Assembly: GCA_003670925.1 (NCBI GenBank) | Contig: QWQG01000172.1 | Span: 1 to 42,149 of the forward strand | DNA from: Planctomycetota bacterium | GTDB taxonomy: Bacteria; Planctomycetota; Planctomycetia; Planctomycetales; Planctomycetaceae | Length of the DNA stretch: 42,149 nt | Reading direction: 5' to 3' | In this document: positions 25,301-34,414 of the stretch, piece by piece | How the letters are laid out: every line of letters begins with the position of its first letter | Position numbering within the stretch: the first letter of the stretch is position 1 | Translations under genes and position numbers: made by a program | The notes under the pieces: generated by a model | What the model was told of the DNA's origin: nothing | Database searches by the model: none | The model's input: only the letters and a program-made list of their open reading frames with translations

Positions 25301-25863
25301 GGTTAATTCCGGCCAGTCGACTTGGCTGGCGGATCTCCACACGCTTTATTCGCCGATTCGCTGGACGCGTATTCGACAATCCAAATAGAGTCTTCGATAG
25401 CGAAATTTTACAGCCGGAAACTCAGGACCCAGCAACGTTTGCCGATGGGATTCTGTATATTGCCGAAGCACAAAAGCGGGTTGCCAAGATGTACTTTGAG
25501 GACGGATCAATCGAAATCGCCTGCCCGCCGTTGAAGGCGCTGCTTCATATTATGGTCGATGGTGAATTTGAAAAAAAATCGATTCGTGACGCAGAGATCC
25601 GGAAACTGTTTACGAAAGAATCTTTGCTCGCATCTGACTGGTACATGGATCGGCTGCGTCTGCGGCAGTTGCGCGAACAGCAGTTGTGGCAACGACACGT
25701 CCAGTCACTCGAGACATTTTTCAACAGCAATGAGTTCCCTGATGAAAAAATCAGTATGAACATCTTGGGGCGACTGGAAAAATCCCGTCAGCAATTGAAT
25801 ACCGTGTTGTCAGCCCAGTATTTGGTGGACTTGCAGGGAACACTCGGAGCCGACCAATTGTGA
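22393..25863 (+). CDS. Candidate PPi-type phosphoenolpyruvate carboxykinase (very large, 1156 aa)
   Basis: This enzyme type interconverts PEP + CO2 + Pi and oxaloacetate + PPi, so it uses pyrophosphate in place of ATP or GTP. Size is the first clue: PPi-PEPCKs are about 1100-1200 aa, roughly twice ATP- or GTP-PEPCK. Second, residues 493-503 read 'SGGGKSEISKS', a P-loop-like element where other PEPCKs have their kinase-1a loop. Third, a highly conserved-looking block at about 870-892 ('LTGKSPSTTGAGSEGALTKG') fits my memory of the family. The protein is soluble, with no signal peptide. ATG 22393 ('MSWRDLEES') was preferred to the frame start at 22315, which lies in the divergent promoter region. 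The gene is monocistronic. If the assignment is wrong, it is a large conserved protein of unknown function. Confidence 0.55.
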   Translation: MSWRDLEESIGFVVQQSGAQKKESRDSITRYIVLKLIANGLPIPKCFEDHDRLGAPRLLSTYHHRLKRLDSIHCPVDARIEAFLRRYFDRVKGCSGLRLPDLTVILDRHGIARELSLPHNGDEYQNEFGASYRVRNGVLHNPANDRRTTEGTFHITEGGLPIPRDKKVVPKATFAALFRHAMNPPDSLLQLPFTHSEANPASAFVSLLIRPILCPEVAGYCPQQSMEIRLFVPGALVSNLDFVESIFGNAGDPFLPAHDAALDVEQWSGHTGCVILAPHLVGVTKKDVGLPSHEEASERQREDGMCWKSEDEKYNDGVPFKLTCRDEEGVIVTLIADNYYGYCKKEVKTQLSYAANLGGQVEEEHAGGAMAFASFNLGEEFSADSRRYNNRTFADVARDYAAIMHVQPEGYAIDATHPNVIYVAENARFTVADQRITWHSSSGMHSIPLRLGYIYITPSGYKVRLEKHPAAPSWRLIGTLFEGVLCHKPCTVSGGGKSEISKSIADYLLHGPVFVADAENDLNLIQQIFDRNYADRWNATGSVQPDYVKKATRKVLESTRSLGSVIKLLTPSSDYTDAYNEWLEQIPDHIYAIVFIIKRMHTGAPDEWRRHFSVDIVNGHPGHELKYGDRKLVGTYLRVGLFGESTWRTYKLRQDFAPAQKVQTEDDITASVIVPRRALQYLGNVVTEETSYKFVQNCEYRLFQRPDDAVHRGLDKQTEADLARSDNFIVNFEPLSRKRVDEICDRPVDLSQFTNPMQHLLHEMQQADDSYVVCSNTPRMVNGEPSRNPRYLQPRPSLIDPVNQYVGEMGIRLSRAVPVDKAVHTPVQAILIGRRNNPPEPARGIRALSVYNPIHYQELPELFMDFVSALTGKSPSTTGAGSEGALTKGPFNCLRPITDLNNALVSYILTGLAGFSTPAGHIGSRVRVDHDISLLIPEIWCRLSPQERSPEFLIAEQLLEKMEDYEFGARLIPASRLGWRISTRFIRRFAGRVFDNPNRVFDSEILQPETQDPATFADGILYIAEAQKRVAKMYFEDGSIEIACPPLKALLHIMVDGEFEKKSIRDAEIRKLFTKESLLASDWYMDRLRLRQLREQQLWQRHVQSLETFFNSNEFPDEKISMNILGRLEKSRQQLNTVLSAQYLVDLQGTLGADQL
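23490..23497 (+). repeat. G8 homopolymer inside the 1156-aa gene
   Basis: Eight consecutive G within the codons for His-Ala-Gly-Gly-Ala. A one-base slip would truncate the protein early. A second G8 lies in the S1 gene (13406-13413), and runs of eight and nine G lie in spacers at 1080 and 34008. Confidence 0.9.
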
Positions 25864-25937
25864 TCCCGATTTGCGTTTTCCGTGTCTTGAAACTCACAAT
25901 TCATAGCTTCCCAATGCCAGGATGGGATTCCAGCCAG

Positions 25938-25965
25938 TTGCGTCTCGTGGGGTCAGTCCTATAAT
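25938..25965 (+). promoter_or_regulatory. Sigma70-like promoter of the nuo block
   Basis: TTGCGT (25938-25943), a 16-nt spacer and a perfect TATAAT (25960-25965), about 80 nt upstream of the nuoI start. This is the best promoter match in the window and lies in the only long gap before the nuo run. Confidence 0.6.
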
Positions 25966-26046
25966 TCAATAACGACTGTTTTCAAAGCCAGATGCTGCGC
26001 TTTGATCGATTCAACAGCAAGGCCGCGCGACCGAGGGTCGATTCAT

Positions 26047-26598
26047 ATGTTGGAATGGTTTCGGAACGTTTGGATGTCGGTGACGACAGTGCTGCAGGGC
26101 ATGTACGTCACGCTATTAACGATGATGAAGACATATCAGCGCAGGACGTTTACAGAAGTTTACGAATATCCCGAAGTGCCGCTCAAAGTGAAGCCCCGTT
26201 ATCGTGGATTTCACAGATTTGACCTCACCACCTGCATTGGTTGCGACAAGTGCGCTGTTGCCTGTCCGGTTGATTGCATCTATATCGACAAAGAAAAAAG
26301 TCCCGTCGGTAAAGGCTTTCGGATCAACGGCTACACGATTGATTATACAAAATGTATGTTCTGTGCACTCTGCGTGGATCCATGCCCCGTCGATTGCATT
26401 TTCATGGGTTCGGTGCACGACTTAAGCTGCTATAGCCGTGACGGATGTATTGTCGATTACGCCAAACTTCCCTTAGAGATTGCATGGGGAAGAGCGTCGT
26501 TAAATCCGACTGTGGTTTCAGAGTCAAAAGTGCTCCATCAGGCAGTCTGGGTAAAGGGTGAGCCAAGTCCGTTTGAATTTGCTAACGCAGAAAAGTAG
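26047..26598 (+). CDS. nuoI: NADH-quinone oxidoreductase subunit I (NuoI)
   Basis: NuoI is the 8Fe ferredoxin-like subunit of complex I that carries clusters N6a and N6b between the NADH arm and NuoB. The 183-aa protein starts with an amphipathic/hydrophobic helix ('[19 protein letters not shown]') and has two canonical motifs, '[15 protein letters not shown]' and '[15 protein letters not shown]', separated as in the family ('[11 protein letters not shown]'). ATG 26047 has GAGGG about 9 nt ahead; the longer frame (26002) does not match family N-termini. It leads the nuo run here, placed before nuoA instead of after nuoH as in the common gene order. Confidence 0.93.
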   Translation: MLEWFRNVWMSVTTVLQGMYVTLLTMMKTYQRRTFTEVYEYPEVPLKVKPRYRGFHRFDLTTCIGCDKCAVACPVDCIYIDKEKSPVGKGFRINGYTIDYTKCMFCALCVDPCPVDCIFMGSVHDLSCYSRDGCIVDYAKLPLEIAWGRASLNPTVVSESKVLHQAVWVKGEPSPFEFANAEK

Positions 26599-26739
26599 GA
26601 TTTTCCACTGGCTTTGTGTTGTTGATCTCGTGAGTGACCGACAGGAAGTTGGTTTCGTGAATCTTACCATCGATCTGGATTTCGATCATTGATTGAGACA
26701 AATCATTGAGTCAAACCCTTGAGTAAACGGATGCGGAAC

Positions 26740-27207
26740 ATGGTGGCTGAAGAAACAATGCTGACGATCGAAGCTGTCAATCAGCGATTGCCATTAGTAC
26801 GCACAATTGTTCGCGACATCATGGAACTGTCTCGTGACATCGCGGTGCGGAAACAGCGTTTGAGTTCTTTGCGAGAGCGTTACCCTATCACTGGCGGTGA
26901 CGATTCCGTTTACGAGCAAGAAGTGCTGCAGATGGAAGCTGAGCTACCTCGCGACGAAGTAAGGCTGGATGAATACGTACGGGAACTGCATCAGATCGGG
27001 GGAAGGCTCACCGACGCGCAGTTGGGGACGGTTGATTTTCCAAGTGATATGGATGGTGAAAAGATTTGGCTATGCTGGCAGAGTGACGAGCCTGAAGTGC
27101 TGTGCTGGCATCGCGGTGACTGCGACAAGAACAATCGGGTTTCGGTCTATCACGAACTGAGCAGCGGTGGATATCCTGCAGAAAATGGACGGCAGCAGGA
27201 TGCGTAA
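26740..27207 (+). CDS. DUF2203 family protein
   Basis: A roughly 155-aa member of the DUF2203 family. It begins with the typical 'LTIEAVNQRLPLVRTIVRDIM' pattern and a helical coiled-coil-like middle. It ends 'GTVDFPSDMDGEKIWLCWQSDEPEVLCWHRGD', matching the family's 'G-x-V-D-F-P ... LCW ... E ... WH' block. Family function is unknown. It lies between nuoI and nuoA on the same strand (141-nt and 125-nt gaps), so it may be co-transcribed with complex I genes. The start is uncertain: TTG 26719 and ATGs at 26731, 26740 and 26758 are all in frame and none has a strong ribosome site. Confidence 0.75.
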   Translation: MVAEETMLTIEAVNQRLPLVRTIVRDIMELSRDIAVRKQRLSSLRERYPITGGDDSVYEQEVLQMEAELPRDEVRLDEYVRELHQIGGRLTDAQLGTVDFPSDMDGEKIWLCWQSDEPEVLCWHRGDCDKNNRVSVYHELSSGGYPAENGRQQDA

Positions 27208-27332
27208 GATTCATTGATTGGGATGTGTTAGATCCACGTACGGTGTGACACCATGATGGAATTTTTGTTGATTTCACGTGCGATGATTCAGATTTCGGTG
27301 GGAAGCGTATTCAGGAAGCTAGGGTTGGATCG

Positions 27333-27875
27333 ATGACGGATCTCGTCGGACATTTTTTGATTTTTGCCGTCGTGGCCATTGGCTTTCTGATGGTGCCGTT
27401 AATTGTTGGTCGTCTGTTGCGACCAAAGTTGCCGACTCCCGAAAAAGATGCAATCTATGAGTGTGGCGAACCTGCCATTGGTTCCAGCTATATCCAGTTT
27501 GACCTGCGATTCTATGTGGTTGCCTTGCTCTTCATTATCTTTGACGTTGAAGTTGCTTTCTTTTTCCCGTGGGCGTCAGTCTACGGGAGCACAATGCAGT
27601 TGGCTGATACCCAGTTGTCTGATTCAGCTCGGACAGAACTGAGCGCTCGTTTGTTGAGCATTGATCCCGCTACGATTAGTCCCGCACAGGTGATTGACGC
27701 TCAGACAGCGTTGCAGCTGGGCTGGGTCGGTTTGGCCGATATTCTGGTCTTCTTCAGTGTGCTGCTGGTTGGATTTGCTTACGTCTGGAAACGTGGCGAT
27801 CTAGACTGGATTCGTGCCTTATCAAAAAAAACGACTCAGGCAGCCGATCAGACAGTGGTTTCGGTTCGTGGCTGA
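27333..27875 (+). CDS. nuoA: NADH-quinone oxidoreductase subunit A (NuoA), with enlarged loop
   Basis: NuoA is a small three-helix membrane subunit of complex I near the quinone channel. The 180-aa protein has helices at about 8-28, 61-80 and 130-155. The conserved loop is 'PTPEKDAIYECGEP' with 'QFDLRFYVVALLFIIFDVEVAFFFPW', including the Glu/Asp residues of the E-channel. It is longer than the usual 120-150 aa because the loop between helices 2 and 3 (about 85-128, 'SDSARTELSARLLSIDPATI') is enlarged. Part of this loop resembles a helix facing the periplasm or cytoplasm. nuoC follows 49 nt downstream; nuoB, which normally sits between them, is absent. Confidence 0.92.
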   Translation: MTDLVGHFLIFAVVAIGFLMVPLIVGRLLRPKLPTPEKDAIYECGEPAIGSSYIQFDLRFYVVALLFIIFDVEVAFFFPWASVYGSTMQLADTQLSDSARTELSARLLSIDPATISPAQVIDAQTALQLGWVGLADILVFFSVLLVGFAYVWKRGDLDWIRALSKKTTQAADQTVVSVRG

Positions 27876-27924
27876 TTGACATTTCATTCTCACGCTGCAG
27901 TTCAGAAATTTGGAAGACATCTTC

Positions 27925-28458
27925 ATGGATATTCAGGGCATCCATTCGATTCTGTTGGAGAAATTTGGTGCTCACGCAGTCGGCGTGGCAACACACCCCG
28001 CGATCGATCCTTGGATTCAGGTTGAGGCATCTTTCATTTTGGAAGTTGCAAGGTTCCTGCGGGATGATGAGCGTTTGCTGTTCAATCATCTCAACGATTT
28101 GTGCGGCTGTGATTATCTAGAAACCGATCCCAAAAAAGTTGCGAAATTCGGTCATGAACCTCATGTGGAAGTTGTGTATCAGCTCAGCAGTCTGAAGTTG
28201 CGGCATCAGATCAAGGTAAAGGTTGTCGTCCCACGTTGGAGGAACGATGTGCCGGGTGAGTTGCCGGTAGTTCCTTCCGTCAGTTCTCTCTGGGGGATTG
28301 CCAATTGGCATGAACGTGAAGCCTACGATCTTGTCGGCATTCACTTTGAGGGTCATCCGAATTTGCGGCGCATTTTGTGTCCAGAGGATTGGGTGGGGCA
28401 TCCGTTGCGAAAAGATTATGCTTTCCCGCTTGAGTACCATGGTGTCCGTGGTCGGTAA
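27925..28458 (+). CDS. nuoC: NADH-quinone oxidoreductase subunit C (NuoC)
   Basis: NuoC is the 30-kDa-type peripheral-arm subunit of complex I. The 177-aa protein carries '[14 protein letters not shown]', '[19 protein letters not shown]', '[23 protein letters not shown]' (the WxExExxDxxG signature) and '[19 protein letters not shown]'. It is a separate protein and not a NuoCD fusion. ATG 27925 was chosen because GGAAG lies 8-9 nt ahead; a TTG at 27910 is also in frame. nuoD follows after 51 nt. Confidence 0.94.
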   Translation: MDIQGIHSILLEKFGAHAVGVATHPAIDPWIQVEASFILEVARFLRDDERLLFNHLNDLCGCDYLETDPKKVAKFGHEPHVEVVYQLSSLKLRHQIKVKVVVPRWRNDVPGELPVVPSVSSLWGIANWHEREAYDLVGIHFEGHPNLRRILCPEDWVGHPLRKDYAFPLEYHGVRGR

Positions 28459-28509
28459 TTGAAGTTGCGTTGAATTGGGCGGCGAGTTCCGACCCGGAGC
28501 AGTTCGGTC

Positions 28510-29748
28510 ATGAGTATGCAAATTGAAGATCCGCGCGTCGTTGAATTTGACGTTCAAACGGACGAAATGCTGGTCAACATGGGCCCGCAGCACCCAAGCA
28601 CGCACGGCGTGTTGCGTCTGCTGCTGCGAACAGACGGCGAAATTGTCCACGAATGTACGCCGCACATCGGCTACCTGCATCGCTCGGCTGAGAAGATTGG
28701 CGAAAATCTGTCGCCCCCGCAATACATTCCGTACACAGATCGGATGGACTATCTTGCCGGCATGAATATGAACCTCGGCTTTTCGCTGGCCGTGGAAAAA
28801 TTGATCGGGATGAAAGTTCCCGAAAGGGGCATGCATTTGCGCGTCTTGATCGCCGAACTGGGGCGAATCGCAAGTCACCTTGTCGGGATGGGAACATATG
28901 GCTTGGACCTTGGTACTTTCAGTCCTTTCCTGTACGCATTTCGCGAACGCGAAATCATCTTGGATTTGTTTGAAGAAGCCTGCGGGGCAAGGCTCACCTA
29001 CAGTTACTTAACGGTTGGTGGGGCAACGCATGACCTGCCAGACGAGATTGAGATCCCTGACGGATTGGCATCACTCACCGGTCGGAAGCAAGGTGAGCGT
29101 TTTCCGTTTACAGATGTGATTGAGATGTTCTTGCAGTGGCTGGAACCCCGCATCAAGGAATATCACACCCTGCTGACGCGGAATACAATTTTCATCAAGC
29201 GCACGGCTGGACAGGGAATCCTGACGCCTGAGATGGCCGTCAGTTATGGATGTACGGGGCCGGTCTTGCGGGGAAGCGGCGTTGACTTTGATCTGCGACG
29301 TGACGGCGAACCGATTTACACAAATATGTATAAGGACTATGACTTCGACGTCATCGCAGCACCGTTTAAAGATGCGCCTCGCGAAGTGGTACTTGGCGAC
29401 AACTGGTGTCGCTTCTATGTGCGAATGCTAGAAGTCGTCCAAGCGATTCGACTTGTGCGCCAAGCGATCCCTAAGTACAAAGCTGCCACGGGTAGTTTTC
29501 GTGAAGTGTTTAAACTCAACAGTAAACTGCCAAAGGATGAGGTCTACCTCGAAACCGAAGCACCTCGGGGTCAGATGGGATTTTACGTGGTAGGGAATGG
29601 CGAAGGAAATCCGCTCCGCGTTCGCGCCAAGAGCAGTTGTTTCTGCAACGTAGCCATCACTGACCAGATCTGTCGAGGTGTACCACTTGCCGATATTCCG
29701 GCGATCGTTGGTTCACTCGACATCGTGATGGGCGAGATTGACAGATAG
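28510..29748 (+). CDS. nuoD: NADH-quinone oxidoreductase subunit D (NuoD)
   Basis: NuoD is the 49-kDa-type subunit, which forms the quinone site with NuoB and NuoI. The 412-aa length is typical. Motifs include 'NMGPQHPSTHGVLRL' (quinone-site His/Asp region), 'CTPHIGYLHRSAEKIGE', 'YTDRMDYLAGMNMN', 'GVPLADIPAIVGSLDIVMGEIDR' at the C-terminus, and 'GCTGPVLRGSGVDFDLR'. GGAG lies about 10 nt before the ATG. It is the last nuo gene here; E, F, G, H, J-N and B must lie elsewhere if the enzyme is complete. Confidence 0.96.
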   Translation: MSMQIEDPRVVEFDVQTDEMLVNMGPQHPSTHGVLRLLLRTDGEIVHECTPHIGYLHRSAEKIGENLSPPQYIPYTDRMDYLAGMNMNLGFSLAVEKLIGMKVPERGMHLRVLIAELGRIASHLVGMGTYGLDLGTFSPFLYAFREREIILDLFEEACGARLTYSYLTVGGATHDLPDEIEIPDGLASLTGRKQGERFPFTDVIEMFLQWLEPRIKEYHTLLTRNTIFIKRTAGQGILTPEMAVSYGCTGPVLRGSGVDFDLRRDGEPIYTNMYKDYDFDVIAAPFKDAPREVVLGDNWCRFYVRMLEVVQAIRLVRQAIPKYKAATGSFREVFKLNSKLPKDEVYLETEAPRGQMGFYVVGNGEGNPLRVRAKSSCFCNVAITDQICRGVPLADIPAIVGSLDIVMGEIDR

Positions 29749-29815
29749 CGTAAGGTCGAGCTTGCATTTCCTGCGTCCTGAGGTACGCGGTCGGCACGCA
29801 TTTACCGGATCTGAG

Positions 29816-29834
29816 TTCCTGAGAACATCAGGAA
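29816..29834. repeat. Hairpin in the nuoD-metH gap
   Basis: TTCCTGA (29816-29822) and TCAGGAA (29828-29834) pair perfectly around a GAACA loop. The same direct repeat CCGGATC lies on both sides. No T-tract follows, so it is not a clear terminator. It may be a processing or regulatory element ahead of metH. Confidence 0.5.
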
Positions 29835-29869
29835 AAGCCGGATCTTTGTGGCAACATGCGAGATGCCCG

Positions 29870-29899
29870 TTCCAAGATATGCGTGTCAAACCGTATAAT
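29870..29899 (+). promoter_or_regulatory. Possible metH promoter
   Basis: A perfect TATAAT (29894-29899) with TTCCAA 18 nt upstream (29870-29875). It lies about 70 nt before ATG 29971, so metH may be transcribed separately from the nuo genes. I saw no SAM, SAH or cobalamin riboswitch core in the leader. Confidence 0.5.
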
Positions 29900-29970
29900 T
29901 CGGGGACGGCACCATGGTGCTGGATCACGTCGCTCCGATTTGCCTCAACCACTTCACAACACGAATTCGC

Positions 29971-32900
29971 ATGATTTCTCACCGACCTGACATCCGGAAC
30001 CTACTTGAAGAACGCATTTTGATCATCGACGGCTCAATGGGAGCCCTGATCATGTCCAATAACCCGGACGAAGCCGGTTATCGAGGCGTGCGTTTTAAAA
30101 ATCATACGGTTGATATTAGAAACGCCACCGACCTGCTTGTGCTGACTCAGCCAAAGATGATCAGCGACATTCATCACCAGTATCTGGATGCAGGCGCTGA
30201 CATCATTGAAACAGACACGTTCAACGCGAACCTCGTGTCCATGGAAGAGTTTCAGTTATCGCACCTCACGCATGAAATCAACAAAGTGGGGGCTGAACTG
30301 GCTCGTGCAGTGGCCGACAAAGAGACCGCACGCAATCCCAATAAGCCGCGTTACGTCGCCGGAAGCATCGGGCCCACGAAGGTGCAGTTATCGATGAACG
30401 CCGACAAACCCGGCAGTCGCCCTTTTCAATTTGACCAGATGGTCGAATCCTACGCCGTGCAAATCCGAGGACTGATGGACGGCGGTTGCGACTTGTTGCT
30501 GCCGGAAACGAGCTTCGATACGCTAAACATGAAGGCCTGTTTGTTTGCCATTTCACAGGTGTTCGGTGAACAGGGACGGGAGATTCCCGTCATGATTTCC
30601 GGCACAGTGTTCACGGGCGGCGTGACGCTGCTGGGCCAGTCAGTAGAAGCCTTCTATGCGGCAGTGGAACATTTCCCTGCCCTCAGCGTGGGCTTTAATT
30701 GCGCGCTAGGCCCGAAGCAAATTAAGCCCTACCTAGAAACCCTCTCGAAATTAGCAACAACCTACGTCAGTTGCTATCCAAACGCCGGCATGCCAGACGG
30801 TATGGGTGGATTCGACACGAACGCCAGCGACTTTGCCGAAATCGTGCGATCACTAGCAAAATCCGGACTGTTGAATATTGTCGGCGGCTGTTGTGGCACA
30901 ACACCTGAATACATCAGGGCTGTGGCGGAGGCGGTGAAAGGCATCAAGCCTCGCAAAATCCCGCAGGGTAACGGTTGGTCTACCTATTCTGGATTCGATT
31001 ATTTAGCGCTGCGACCAGAATCGAATTTTATGAACGTCGGCGAGCGCACCAACGTCGCGGGTTCACGAAAATTTCTGAGACTGGTACGTGAAGACAAGTT
31101 TGACGAAGCTGTCAGCATCGCGCGCGATCAGGTCGAAGGTGGCGCTCAGGTGATCGATGTGAATATGGACGAAGGCCTGTTGGATGGGCCGCGTTGCATG
31201 GAGAAATTCCTGTGGCTTCTGCACGATGATAACATTCGCGTGCCCATCATGATTGACAGTTCTGACTGGAAAGTCCTTGAGGCAGGGCTGAAGTGCGTTC
31301 ATGGGAAGAGCATCGTTAACAGTATCAGCTTGAAAGAAGGCGAGGCCGAATTCCTGCACCGCGCGAAACTCGTCCGGCGTTATGGAGCAGCCGTGATCGT
31401 GATGGCGTTTGACGAAACAGGTCAAGCCGCCACTTGCGAAGAAAAGGTGCGGATCTGCAAACGGGCGTACAAGTTGTTGACCGAAAAGGTTGGCTTCCCG
31501 CCCACGGATATCATCTTCGATGCCAACATTCTGACGGTTGGTACAGGCATGGAGGAACACGCCAACTACGCAGTCGAATTCATCGAGGCCGTGCGCCGTA
31601 TTAAGCAAGAATGCCCCGGTGCGAAGACGTCCGGTGGCGTCAGTAACGTATCGTTCTCGTTTCGCGGGAACGATGTCGTACGAGAAGCGATGAACGCGGC
31701 TTTTCTGTATCACGCGATTCAGGCGGGGCTCGACATGGGCATCGTCAATCCGCAGCAATTGGAGGTATATGACGAGATTGATAAAGAGTTATTGGTCTAC
31801 ATTGAAGATGTGTTATTGAATCGTCGAACAGATGCCACGGAACGGATGGTTGATTACTCCGAGAGAGTCAAAGCTAAAGCTAGTGGTAAAGACAAGGTTG
31901 AAGAATGGCGTGCCGGCACCGTTGAACAGCGTCTCCAGCATGCACTCCTGAAAGGGATCACGGATTACATCGACGGCGATACCGAGGAAGCTCGCATAAA
32001 ATATGGGCGCCCGCTGGACATCATTCAAGGGCCGTTAATGGACGGCATGAACATCGTCGGTGAACTGTTCGGTGCCGGTAAAATGTTTTTACCTCAAGTT
32101 GTTAAGTCTGCACGCGTTATGAAGAAGTCTGTCGCGTGGCTTGAACCATTCATGGAAGCTGAAAAGGCCGCAAAGGTCAACGGGCGACTCGAACAATTTA
32201 CAGACATTGGTCTGTTCACCGGCACTCGCGATGAGGCGGTCGCGTTGGCCGCAGCAGCGGAACTGCTGGCCGATCCGAATGCCGTTGCAAGTAGCACCCG
32301 AGGCACATTTCTAATCGCAACGGTGAAAGGTGACGTGCACGACATTGGCAAAAACATCGTGGCTGTCGTCTTGCGATGTAATAATTTTAAGGTGATTGAC
32401 CTCGGCGTAATGGTGCCGTGTGAAAGAATCCTAGAAGAGGCCATTAAACATCAAGTCGATATCATTGGACTGAGTGGCCTCATCACGCCATCGCTGGAGG
32501 AGATGATCACTGTCGCACGCACAATGAAAGAGCAGGGGTTTAGTGTACCGCTTCTCATCGGAGGCGCCACAACCAGCGCGAAGCACACGGCAGTCAAGAT
32601 TGCACCAGCCTACGATCAACCGGTGGTGCATGTGGGCGATGCGTCTTTGTCGGTTGGGGTGGTCGAAGCATTGCTGGATGCCGATCGCAAGCCAGCGTTC
32701 GTGGTCAAGAATCTGGAAGCACAGGTCAAAGCGAAGGCTTCGTTTGATCAGCGTCAGCAGATCAGCTTGATGCCGTATGCGGATGCGTTGGCAAAGCGGT
32801 TCACAATCGATTGGGCCAACTACGTTCCACCAAAGCCCGAGTTCTTGGGGACTCGGATCATTGCAGACCTGCCGTTGGAAGAACTGCTCCCGTACATCGA

Positions 32901-33861
32901 CTGGTCGCCGTTCTTCAGTTCATGGCAACTGATCGGCAAATATCCAAAAATCCTTGATGATGCGGTGGTTGGTGAAGAAGCTCGCAAGCTGTTCGCTGAC
33001 GCTCAGGATGAGTTAAGGGGACTTCTCGGGAATAAAAGTATCAAGGCCCGCGGCGTCTATGGATTCTGGCCGGCGAATTCTGACGGCGATGACATCGTGT
33101 TGTGGACTGATGAAACACGGATGCAGGAACTCATGCGATTCCCCATGCTGCGGCAACAATGGGAACGCGTTGGACAGAAAGACTTTCGCTCGCTAGCGGA
33201 TTACGTGGCACCAAAAGGTGGCGGGCATGCTCTGCGTGATAAACCTTCCCCAACGTCCGCGCACACATCATCGCCCTTAGATTTTCAAAAACATCCCTCG
33301 GAACTCGTCACACGGGATGATGACAGCTACGTTGATTACATCGGGGGCTTTGCGGTCACGGCTGGTGAAGGCTGTGACGAACTTGCCAAATCCATTGAAG
33401 CCGCGGGTGATGATTATCGAGCCATCATGATCAAGGCGCTTGCAGATCGCTGTGCAGAAGCGTTCGCTGAATACCTACATGCGAAAGTTCGCCGCGAGTG
33501 GGGTTATGGTCGAACTGAAAATCTGACCAGTGCCCAACTGATTGAAGAAGAGTACGACGGCATTCGTCCGGCATTTGGATATCCATCGTGTCCTGACCAT
33601 CTTCCAAAGGGTCCGCTCTGGAAATTGCTGGACGCGGAGAAAGCCACAGGCATGACTCTGACCAGTAGTTTCGCCATGTGGCCAGCGGCTTCGGTCAGTG
33701 GGCTTTATTTCAGCCTTCCCACACGTTTGCTCCCCGGCTCCCGTTATTTTAGTGTGGATCGCATCACTAAGGACCAAGTTAAAAACTACGCCGCTCGCAT
33801 GAACATGACTGTCAAGGAGATTGAACGCTGGCTGGCACCCAATCTTGGGTACAATCCGTAG
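29971..33861 (+). CDS. metH: Cobalamin-dependent methionine synthase MetH
   Basis: MetH methylates homocysteine using methyl-tetrahydrofolate through methylcobalamin. The 1296-aa protein (E. coli 1227) keeps all four modules. The homocysteine domain has zinc ligands C244 ('NCALGP') and C307/C308 ('[11 protein letters not shown]'). The pterin domain begins near '[16 protein letters not shown]'. The cobalamin domain has H790 in 'DVHDIGKN' and '[12 protein letters not shown]'. The C-terminal activation domain includes '[15 protein letters not shown]' and '[15 protein letters not shown]'. Extra length is mostly a low-complexity insert in the activation domain (about 1085-1120). ATG 29971 ('MISHRPDI') was preferred to the frame start at 29914. 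It needs B12 and SAM-based reactivation; no B12 synthesis genes are in the window. Confidence 0.96.
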   Translation: MISHRPDIRNLLEERILIIDGSMGALIMSNNPDEAGYRGVRFKNHTVDIRNATDLLVLTQPKMISDIHHQYLDAGADIIETDTFNANLVSMEEFQLSHLTHEINKVGAELARAVADKETARNPNKPRYVAGSIGPTKVQLSMNADKPGSRPFQFDQMVESYAVQIRGLMDGGCDLLLPETSFDTLNMKACLFAISQVFGEQGREIPVMISGTVFTGGVTLLGQSVEAFYAAVEHFPALSVGFNCALGPKQIKPYLETLSKLATTYVSCYPNAGMPDGMGGFDTNASDFAEIVRSLAKSGLLNIVGGCCGTTPEYIRAVAEAVKGIKPRKIPQGNGWSTYSGFDYLALRPESNFMNVGERTNVAGSRKFLRLVREDKFDEAVSIARDQVEGGAQVIDVNMDEGLLDGPRCMEKFLWLLHDDNIRVPIMIDSSDWKVLEAGLKCVHGKSIVNSISLKEGEAEFLHRAKLVRRYGAAVIVMAFDETGQAATCEEKVRICKRAYKLLTEKVGFPPTDIIFDANILTVGTGMEEHANYAVEFIEAVRRIKQECPGAKTSGGVSNVSFSFRGNDVVREAMNAAFLYHAIQAGLDMGIVNPQQLEVYDEIDKELLVYIEDVLLNRRTDATERMVDYSERVKAKASGKDKVEEWRAGTVEQRLQHALLKGITDYIDGDTEEARIKYGRPLDIIQGPLMDGMNIVGELFGAGKMFLPQVVKSARVMKKSVAWLEPFMEAEKAAKVNGRLEQFTDIGLFTGTRDEAVALAAAAELLADPNAVASSTRGTFLIATVKGDVHDIGKNIVAVVLRCNNFKVIDLGVMVPCERILEEAIKHQVDIIGLSGLITPSLEEMITVARTMKEQGFSVPLLIGGATTSAKHTAVKIAPAYDQPVVHVGDASLSVGVVEALLDADRKPAFVVKNLEAQVKAKASFDQRQQISLMPYADALAKRFTIDWANYVPPKPEFLGTRIIADLPLEELLPYIDWSPFFSSWQLIGKYPKILDDAVVGEEARKLFADAQDELRGLLGNKSIKARGVYGFWPANSDGDDIVLWTDETRMQELMRFPMLRQQWERVGQKDFRSLADYVAPKGGGHALRDKPSPTSAHTSSPLDFQKHPSELVTRDDDSYVDYIGGFAVTAGEGCDELAKSIEAAGDDYRAIMIKALADRCAEAFAEYLHAKVRREWGYGRTENLTSAQLIEEEYDGIRPAFGYPSCPDHLPKGPLWKLLDAEKATGMTLTSSFAMWPAASVSGLYFSLPTRLLPGSRYFSVDRITKDQVKNYAARMNMTVKEIERWLAPNLGYNP

Positions 33862-34414
33862 GGTGCAGGAAACAAACATCCAGACTGTTCAGAAGATTTA
33901 CGCCATGCTTAGAAATGAAAATTTGTGGCTGGCTGCGGCTTAATGTTGTAGCATCCTCGCGGCTGCAAGCACTCACAGACAGTCTGCGGCAAAGTTACCG
34001 TCAGGTTGGGGGGGGGCTTAAGACAACACCGTTGATCTGGACCTGATCATTAAGGGCGAACGCGCTGCTGATGTCCGGGAGTTGCTCGAGGTGTCCGACG
34101 GGTTTTGGGGCTTTTGCCAACAGAGTCGAGGGTTTGATATCAGTATTGTCGCGGGATTTCTGAAATCTGCGGGGGCTGGTTAACGGCAATCGGATTCTCA
34201 AGTCATAAAACAAACCGCTGAGCCCTGCACGGATCCGACCCACCAACATGGCTTGAACTTGTGGGCGGAAGTGGGGAGACTTCCTACCCGGGGTATGGAA
34301 CAACAGGTTTCCATGTTAGATCCCGTGTTTTGGCCCGTCTTTACCCGCAGCAGAGCAATCAATGCCAGCAAATTGGAACGAAATGAACTCGACCTGCGTC
34401 GGCAGGGCCTCTGC
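33862..34414. other. 553-nt intergenic region, no clear gene
   Basis: It separates metH from the sigma factor. It contains a run of nine G (34008-34016). A 100-codon open frame exists on the minus strand (34001-34303) but ends in the poly-G tract, lacks a ribosome site and resembles nothing I know. The sigma factor frame is also open back to 34253. It could be gene debris, and I see no hairpin or promoter I would defend. Confidence 0.4.

Noticed and set aside
29749-29970. A SAM, SAH or cobalamin riboswitch before metH
   Set aside because: None of the conserved core sequences I know for these classes is present, only a simple hairpin.
31063-31758. A 231-codon minus-strand frame inside metH
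   Set aside because: metH is unmistakable here; the frame is chance openness opposite a conserved gene.
34001-34303. A 100-codon minus-strand frame in the metH-sigma spacer
   Set aside because: It ends in a poly-G tract, lacks a ribosome site and resembles no family I know; kept only as a note in the spacer entry.
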